Positions 59,371 through 64,000 of a stretch of DNA of 64,000 bases are shown piece by piece. The stretch spans positions 620,001 through 684,000 of the forward strand of contig NZ_JARGNB010000002.1 of the NCBI RefSeq assembly GCF_030167915.1, given 5' to 3'. Both the position numbers and the translations under genes were made by a program. Every line of letters starts with the position of its first letter. The stretch's first letter is position 1. Origin of the DNA: Aquabacterium humicola. GTDB lineage: Bacteria; Pseudomonadota; Gammaproteobacteria; Burkholderiales; Burkholderiaceae_C. The notes below the pieces were generated by a model that saw only the letters and a list, made by a program, of their open reading frames with translations, ran no database searches and had not been told where the DNA came from.

Positions 59371-60507
59371 ATGCTTCGATCGATGTTTATGCTGTTCGCT
59401 GCGCTGCTGCTCGGCCTGCCGGCCGCGGCGCACAAGGCAAGCGATGCCTACCTGGTCATCGAGTCGCGCGACGGCGCGACCCAGCTGCGCTGGGACATCG
59501 CGCTGCGCGACCTCGATGCGGCGCTGCCGATCGATGCGGACGGCGACCGGCAACTGACCTGGGGCGAGGTCAAGGCCGCCTGGCCGGCGATCGACGCATT
59601 GGCGCTGGCCGCCTGGTCGGTGCCCGGTTGCCGGTTCGAGTTGTTGGGCCATGCCCTCGAACGCCGCAGCGATGGCACCTACGCGGTTCTGCAACTGCGC
59701 GCGCCCTGCGTGGTCGACGAGCGCACGCCGCTGCGCTACACGTTGTTCGCCGAGGTCGACCCGACGCACCGCGGCATCGCCAAGATCGTGCGCGCCGACG
59801 GCAGCTCGGTCGCGCGCCTGCTCGATCCGCAGCAGCCGGCGGCCGTGGCGGCGACGGGCCCTGCGCCCGCGACGTCCGGCGAGGCTTCCGCCGCGCCGAC
59901 CGCCGGCGCCTTCCTGCGCGAAGGCGTGCACCACATCGTCACCGGCTACGACCACCTTTTGTTCCTGCTGTGCCTGCTGCTGCCGGCGGTGCTGCGGCGC
60001 GACGGCGGCCGCTGGCAGGCCGTTCAGGGCTGGCAGGCCGCGTTGTGGCCGGTGGCCAAGGTCGTCACGCTGTTCACGCTGGCGCACTCGGTGACGCTGG
60101 CACTCGCGACGCTCGGGTGGGTGCGGCTGCCACCGTCCATCGTCGAACCGGCGATCGCTGCGACCATCATCGTCGCCGCGCTCGACAACCTGAAGCCGCT
60201 GATCGGCCGCCATCGTGGTGCGATCACCTTCGCCTTCGGCCTGGTCCACGGCTTCGGCTTCGCCGGCGTGCTCGGCGAGCTGCAGCTGCCGCCGGCCGCC
60301 TTCGGGTGGGCGCTGTTCCAGTTCAACCTGGGGCTCGAGCTGGGCCAGCTGGCGATGGTGCTGGCGGTGGTGCCGCTGCTGTATGTGCTGCGCCAACGGC
60401 GGCTGTACGTGCCGGGGGTGATGGGCGCGGGTTCCGTCGCGGCGATGATGCTGGCGGCAGTCTGGCTGGTCGAGCGCACGGCCGACGTCAGCCTCTTGCC
60501 CTTCTGA
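59371..60507 (+). CDS. HupE/UreJ family membrane protein
   Basis: A 378-residue protein. A signal peptide precedes an extracytoplasmic domain (HKASDAYLVIESRDG to about residue 170). About six helices then carry the HupE/UreJ_2 signatures GVHHIVTGYDHLLFLL, TLFTLAHSVTLALATLG and FAFGLVHGFGFAGVLGEL. Several histidines in the membrane part suggest metal (nickel or cobalt) transport, as inferred for HupE. ATG 59371 has GGGGAGGA upstream; GTG 59350 overlaps the TPR gene stop and is less likely. Confidence 0.87.
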   Translation: MLRSMFMLFAALLLGLPAAAHKASDAYLVIESRDGATQLRWDIALRDLDAALPIDADGDRQLTWGEVKAAWPAIDALALAAWSVPGCRFELLGHALERRSDGTYAVLQLRAPCVVDERTPLRYTLFAEVDPTHRGIAKIVRADGSSVARLLDPQQPAAVAATGPAPATSGEASAAPTAGAFLREGVHHIVTGYDHLLFLLCLLLPAVLRRDGGRWQAVQGWQAALWPVAKVVTLFTLAHSVTLALATLGWVRLPPSIVEPAIAATIIVAALDNLKPLIGRHRGAITFAFGLVHGFGFAGVLGELQLPPAAFGWALFQFNLGLELGQLAMVLAVVPLLYVLRQRRLYVPGVMGAGSVAAMMLAAVWLVERTADVSLLPF

Positions 60508-60526
60508 GGTGCTCGTGAACTAGAAT
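60496..60526 (+). promoter_or_regulatory. thrS operon promoter
   Basis: TAGAAT at 60521-60526 is a good -10, with TTGCCC at 60496-60501 as a possible -35 at a long 19-base spacing. The -35 lies within the last codons of the HupE-like gene. Transcription would begin about 30 bases before the leader peptide start. Confidence 0.5.
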
Positions 60527-60564
60527 CGGCGCCTTCATCGATCAACAAGGGCGAGAAAGGCATC

Positions 60565-60609
60565 ATGGTTGTGACACCGCGAACTACGTCGTTCGCCACC
60601 GCTGACTGA
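60565..60609 (+). CDS. Threonine-rich leader peptide of thrS
   Basis: A 14-codon open frame, [14 protein letters not shown], preceded by AGAAAGG. Four of the 14 residues are threonine, encoded by four different codons, with two in tandem at codons 7-8. Its position between the promoter and an intrinsic terminator, just before the threonyl-tRNA synthetase gene, is that of an attenuation leader. A hairpin with arms GCGAAC/GTTCGC (60579-60596) covers the tandem threonine codons. Confidence 0.7.
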   Translation: MVVTPRTTSFATAD

Positions 60610-60614
60610 CCGTC

Positions 60615-60686
60615 GGCCGCGCCGTCACGCCTGTTCGCACACCTTTCCCCGAACACCTGAAAGCGCGGTCCTCACCGCGCTTTTTT
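60615..60686 (+). promoter_or_regulatory. Attenuator: antiterminator and intrinsic terminator before thrS
   Basis: The terminator is a perfect 10-bp stem, AAAGCGCGGT/ACCGCGCTTT, around CCTC at 60660-60683, continuing into six T residues (60681-60686). GGCCGCGC at 60615-60622 can pair with GCGCGGTC at 60663-60670 (eight pairs, one G-U), which would destroy the terminator. The upstream arm lies six bases after the leader-peptide stop. A ribosome that finishes the peptide would cover it and allow termination; one stalled at the threonine codons would leave it free. Confidence 0.68.
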
Positions 60687-60733
60687 GTTGCCCGTTTTTG
60701 TTGCCCGTTTCCTGCCGGGCGAGAGGGATTCCC

Positions 60734-62653
60734 ATGATCAAGATCACGTTGCCCGATGGTTCCCAACGCGAGTACCCGCAGCCGGTGACGGTGGCCGAAG
60801 TGGCCGCGTCGATCGGCGCCGGACTGGCGAAGGCCGCGCTCGGCGGCCGGGTCGGCGAAGGGGCCGGCGCCAGGCTCGTCGATACGAGCCACCGCATCGA
60901 TGCCGATGCGAAGCTGGCGATCGTCACGGAGAAGGACGCGGCCGGCCTCGAGATGATCCGCCACTCGACGGCGCACCTGCTGGCCTACGCCGTCAAGGAG
61001 CTGTTCCCCGAGGCCCAGGTGACGATCGGCCCGGTCATCGACAACGGCTTCTACTACGACTTCTCGTACACGCGGCCCTTCACGCCCGACGACCTGGCGG
61101 CGATCGAGGCCCGCATGCTGGAGCTGTCCAAGAAGGACGAGCCGGTGGTGCGCCGCGTTCTGCCGCGCGACGAGGCAGTGGCCTACTTCAAGGGTCTCGG
61201 CGAGCACTACAAGGCGGAGATCATCGCCAGCATCCCGAGCAACGAGGACGTCTCGCTCTACCGCGAAGGCGGCTTCGAGGACCTGTGCCGCGGCCCGCAC
61301 GTGCCGAGCACGGGCAAGCTGAAGCACTTCAAGCTGATGAAGGTGGCCGGCGCCTACTGGCGCGGCGACCACCGCAACGAGATGCTGCAGCGCATCTACG
61401 GCACGGCCTGGGCGACGAAGGACGATCTGCAGAACTACCTGCGCATGCTCGAGGAAGCCGAGAAGCGCGACCATCGCAAGCTCGGCCGCGAACTCGACCT
61501 GTTCCACATGGACGAGCACTCGCCGGGCACGGTGTTCTGGCATCCCAAGGGCTGGGCGGTGTGGCAGGAGGTCGAGCAGTACATGCGCCGCGTGTACCGC
61601 GAGAACGGCTACCAGGAGGTCAAGGGCCCGCAGATCCTCGACCAGGGGCTGTGGGAGAAGACGGGGCACTGGCAGAAGTACCGCGAGAACATGTTCACGA
61701 CGGAGTCGGAGAAGCGCGAGTACGCGCTGAAGCCGATGAACTGCCCCGGCCACATCCTGATCTTCAAGCAGGGCATCAAGAGCTACCGCGACCTGCCGCT
61801 GCGCTTCGGCGAGTTCGGCCAGTGCCACCGCAACGAACCGACGGGCGGCCTGCACGGCATCATGCGCGTGCGCGCCTTCACGCAGGACGACGGCCACATC
61901 TTCTGCACGGAGGACATGATCCTGCAGGAGTGCGTCGAGTACACGGCGCTGCTGCAGCGGGTCTACGCCGACTTCGGCTTCACGAACATCCTCTACAAGG
62001 TGGCGACGCGGCCCGAGGCCCGCATCGGCTCCGACGACAGCTGGGACAAGGCCGAGCACGCGCTGATGGAGTCGCTGCGTCGCTCGGGCTGCGAGTTCGT
62101 GATCTCGCCCGGCGACGGCGCGTTCTACGGCCCGAAGATCGAGTACACGCTGAAGGACGCGCTCGGCCGCGAGTGGCAATGCGGCACGATGCAGGTGGAC
62201 TTCTTCATGGCCGAGCGGCTGGGCGCCGAGTACGTCGCCGAGTCCGGCGAGCGCAAGACGCCGGTGATGCTGCACCGGGCGATCGTCGGCAGCCTCGAGC
62301 GTTTCATCGGCATCCTGATCGAGCAGCACGCCGGCGCGCTGCCCGCCTGGCTGGCGCCGGTGCAGGCGGTGATCTGCTGCATCACGGAGGCGCAGGCCGA
62401 ATACGTTGCTGAAATCGCGAAAACGCTGCAAAAACAAGGAGTTAGAGTGGCGGCCGATTTGCGGAACGAAAAGATCACGTATAAAATCCGCGAGCATTCA
62501 TTGCAGAAGGTCCCGTACATCCTCGTCGCTGGCGACAAGGAGAAGGCAAGTGGGGCCGTTGCCGTGCGCGCTCGAGGCAACCAGGACCTCGGTGTGATGC
62601 CCCTCGACGACTTCGCTCGCAAGCTCGCCGACGACATCAACCGCAAGGTCTGA
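60734..62653 (+). CDS. thrS: Threonyl-tRNA synthetase
   Basis: A 639-residue class II synthetase that charges tRNA-Thr. Domains in order: TGS ([19 protein letters not shown]), the editing/SAD domain ([19 protein letters not shown]), the catalytic core and the anticodon-binding domain. The zinc ligands Cys337 (MNCPGH), His388 (DDGH) and His514 (LHRAIVG) are each three positions after those of the E. coli enzyme. ATG 60734 has GAGAGGGA upstream. Expression is probably controlled by the upstream leader peptide and terminator. Confidence 0.97.
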   Translation: MIKITLPDGSQREYPQPVTVAEVAASIGAGLAKAALGGRVGEGAGARLVDTSHRIDADAKLAIVTEKDAAGLEMIRHSTAHLLAYAVKELFPEAQVTIGPVIDNGFYYDFSYTRPFTPDDLAAIEARMLELSKKDEPVVRRVLPRDEAVAYFKGLGEHYKAEIIASIPSNEDVSLYREGGFEDLCRGPHVPSTGKLKHFKLMKVAGAYWRGDHRNEMLQRIYGTAWATKDDLQNYLRMLEEAEKRDHRKLGRELDLFHMDEHSPGTVFWHPKGWAVWQEVEQYMRRVYRENGYQEVKGPQILDQGLWEKTGHWQKYRENMFTTESEKREYALKPMNCPGHILIFKQGIKSYRDLPLRFGEFGQCHRNEPTGGLHGIMRVRAFTQDDGHIFCTEDMILQECVEYTALLQRVYADFGFTNILYKVATRPEARIGSDDSWDKAEHALMESLRRSGCEFVISPGDGAFYGPKIEYTLKDALGREWQCGTMQVDFFMAERLGAEYVAESGERKTPVMLHRAIVGSLERFIGILIEQHAGALPAWLAPVQAVICCITEAQAEYVAEIAKTLQKQGVRVAADLRNEKITYKIREHSLQKVPYILVAGDKEKASGAVAVRARGNQDLGVMPLDDFARKLADDINRKV

Positions 62654-62727
62654 CGCGGATCTCCGGCGCGCGCATTCGCTTTTTCTGAGCCCGTTGCTTG
62701 CCTTGGGGCTGTGTAGGGGTTAGCACC

Positions 62728-63279
62728 ATCGCTACTTTTCTCGATCGCCGGATGCCCAATGTCGAGCGCAAGCATCGACTGAACCGCGAAATCATGGCGC
62801 CCATGGTTCGCTTGAACGGGGTGAACAACGAGCCCTTGGGCATCGTGAGCATCCAGGAAGCGCTGCGGCTGTCCGGCGAAGCGGATGTCGATCTGGTCGA
62901 GATCGCGGCCACGGCCGATCCGCCGGTCTGCCGGCTGATGGACTACGGCAAGTTCAAGTACCTGGAACAGAAGAAGGCCGCAGAAGCCAAGTCGAAGCAG
63001 AAGGTCATCGAGGTCAAGGAAGTCAAGTTCCGGCCCGGTACCGACGAAGGCGACTACAACATCAAGATGCGCAACCTGCGCCGATTCATCGGCGAGGACG
63101 GCGACAAGGGCAAGGTCACGCTGCGCTTCCGGGGCCGCGAGATCACGCACCAGGACATCGGCATGCGGCTGCTGGAGCGCATCCGCGACGAGCTGGCCGA
63201 TGTGGCGGTCGTCGAGCACATGCCCAAGCTCGAAGGGCGCCAGATGATCATGGTGCTGGCGCCGAAGAAGAAGCAGTGA
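62728..63279 (+). CDS. infC: Translation initiation factor IF-3
   Basis: A 183-residue IF-3. The N-domain begins ATFLDRR, with RKHRLNREI and [15 protein letters not shown], joined by the lysine-rich linker ([11 protein letters not shown]) to the C-domain ending [20 protein letters not shown]. The frame has no ATG at the expected N-terminus. ATC 62728, preceded by AGGGG, is where the homologous proteins start, matching the rare AUU/AUC starts used for IF-3 autoregulation. It prevents premature subunit joining and checks the start codon. Confidence 0.94.
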   Translation: MATFLDRRMPNVERKHRLNREIMAPMVRLNGVNNEPLGIVSIQEALRLSGEADVDLVEIAATADPPVCRLMDYGKFKYLEQKKAAEAKSKQKVIEVKEVKFRPGTDEGDYNIKMRNLRRFIGEDGDKGKVTLRFRGREITHQDIGMRLLERIRDELADVAVVEHMPKLEGRQMIMVLAPKKKQ

Positions 63280-63303
63280 GCGTTTGAAGGTTTGAAGAAT
63301 CCG

Positions 63304-63327
63304 CGCCGCGGTCTGGTCACCGCGGCG
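63304..63327. promoter_or_regulatory. Strong hairpin in the infC-rpmI spacer
   Basis: CGCCGCGGT and ACCGCGGCG form a 9-bp stem around CTGGTC in the 133-base gap before rpmI. There is no T run. In E. coli the same gap carries the L20 autoregulatory structure; whether this hairpin is its counterpart cannot be shown from sequence alone. Confidence 0.45.
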
Positions 63328-63412
63328 ACTGGAAGAAGCCGCTGCAGGCTGTGCAAGTGCAACGACGAAGGCTGTCGGGGCCGCCTGCAGGGGTCACTTA
63401 GAAGGAGCAGTC

Positions 63413-63616
63413 ATGCCCAAGATGAAGACCAAGAAGAGCGCGGCCAAACGTTTCCGCGTCCGTCCGGGGGGTACCGTCAAGCGCGGTCAGGCGTTCAAGC
63501 GCCACATCCTCACGAAGAAGTCCACCACGCGCAAGCGCCACCTCCGTGGTGCCGCCAACGTGCACGAGACCAACATGGGCCACATGGCGCAGATGCTGCC
63601 GTTCGCTGGTCTGTGA
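63413..63616 (+). CDS. rpmI: 50S ribosomal protein L35
   Basis: A 67-residue basic protein with the L35 start [13 protein letters not shown], the [23 protein letters not shown] core, and the usual length. AAGGAG lies upstream of ATG 63413. It is in the conserved infC-rpmI-rplT order and is incorporated into the large ribosomal subunit. Confidence 0.97.
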   Translation: MPKMKTKKSAAKRFRVRPGGTVKRGQAFKRHILTKKSTTRKRHLRGAANVHETNMGHMAQMLPFAGL

Positions 63617-63644
63617 TCTGACGACGGACTGAAAGGAAACCAAC

Positions 63645-64000
63645 ATGCCTCGCGTCAAACGTGGTGTAACCGCACGCGCCCGCCACAAGAAGATCCTGGC
63701 CCTGGCCAAGGGTTACCGTGGCCGCCGCAAGAACGTCTTCCGCGTCGCCAAGCAGGCGGTGATGAAGGCGGGTCAATACGCCTATCGTGACCGCCGCACC
63801 CGCAAGCGGGTGTTCCGTCAGCTGTGGATCGCCCGTATCAACGCGGCGTCCCGCAGCCTGGGGCTGTCCTACAGCAAGTTCATGGCCGGCCTGAAGAAGG
63901 CCTCGATCGACATCGACCGCAAGGTCCTCGCCGATCTGGCCGTCAACGACCCGGCTGCTTTTGGCAGCATCGTCGCGAAGGTGAAGGCCCAGCTCGCTTG
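63645..64000 (+). CDS. rplT: 50S ribosomal protein L20 (cut at the window edge)
   Basis: The first 118 codons of L20, [20 protein letters not shown] through [13 protein letters not shown], essentially the whole protein; the window stops two bases into what is probably the TGA stop. AAAGGAAA precedes ATG 63645. L20 binds 23S rRNA early in assembly and in other bacteria represses its own operon. Confidence 0.96.
   Translation, partial: MPRVKRGVTARARHKKILALAKGYRGRRKNVFRVAKQAVMKAGQYAYRDRRTRKRVFRQLWIARINAASRSLGLSYSKFMAGLKKASIDIDRKVLADLAVNDPAAFGSIVAKVKAQLA

Overview
The window is a very GC-rich, densely coding chromosome segment. The thrS-infC-rpmI-rplT order, the TACAAT/TAGAAT-type -10 boxes just upstream of start codons, and the family resemblance of most proteins point to a betaproteobacterium of the order Burkholderiales, probably near the Rubrivivax/Leptothrix/Comamonadaceae group. 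No rRNA, tRNA, CRISPR array, transposase or integrase is visible.

Region 1 (1-11.6 kb, + strand) is an acyl-CoA and small-molecule catabolic run: the end of an M20 peptidase, a thiolase, a DhlA-type haloalkane dehalogenase, two hotdog thioesterases, two acyl-CoA dehydrogenases (one of the AidB type), two SDR dehydrogenases, an MDR reductase, a GNAT acetyltransferase and a GST-like protein. Many neighbours overlap by ATGA. An island of back-to-back hairpins interrupts the run at about 6 kb.

Region 2 (11.6-37.3 kb) opens with a minus-strand HDOD protein and a minus-strand LacI-type regulator. The regulator faces a plus-strand catabolic superoperon of roughly 23 kb. That operon holds an anhydrofructose-reductase-like Gfo/Idh enzyme, a CoA transferase, an enoyl-CoA hydratase, an aldehyde dehydrogenase, a sugar ABC importer with two tandem binding proteins, two GMC oxidoreductases, an SDR, a DUF993 protein, a Dabb protein and a glycerate kinase. 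It continues into a LamB-type porin, a third sugar-binding protein, an unrelated type 2 periplasmic binding protein, and two binding-protein-like proteins that lack signal peptides. The same GGAACGTTCC palindrome lies at the regulator/reductase promoter and before the porin, so one LacI regulon probably spans the block.

Region 3 (37.3-52.4 kb) is an aryl-polyene/xanthomonadin-type pigment cluster. The plus-strand operon encodes an ACP, a COG4648 membrane protein, an AMP ligase, an FabZ-like hotdog protein, an LpxL-like acyltransferase, a LolA-like protein, an MMPL exporter, a polysaccharide deacetylase, a methyltransferase, a ketosynthase, a ketosynthase-like chain-length factor, a second dehydratase and an FabG-like reductase. 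A convergent minus-strand operon supplies a chorismatase (XanB2/FkbO family, expected to make the hydroxybenzoate starter), a MipA/OmpV porin, a PlsC acyltransferase and a family 2 glycosyltransferase that seems to start at CTG.

Region 4 (52.4-64 kb, + strand) holds tex, a patatin-like lipase, a DUF4331/lipoprotein/TPR/HupE-UreJ export-type operon, and thrS-infC-rpmI-rplT. A 14-codon threonine-rich leader peptide followed by mutually exclusive hairpins precedes thrS, which looks like a transcription attenuator. infC appears to start at ATC.
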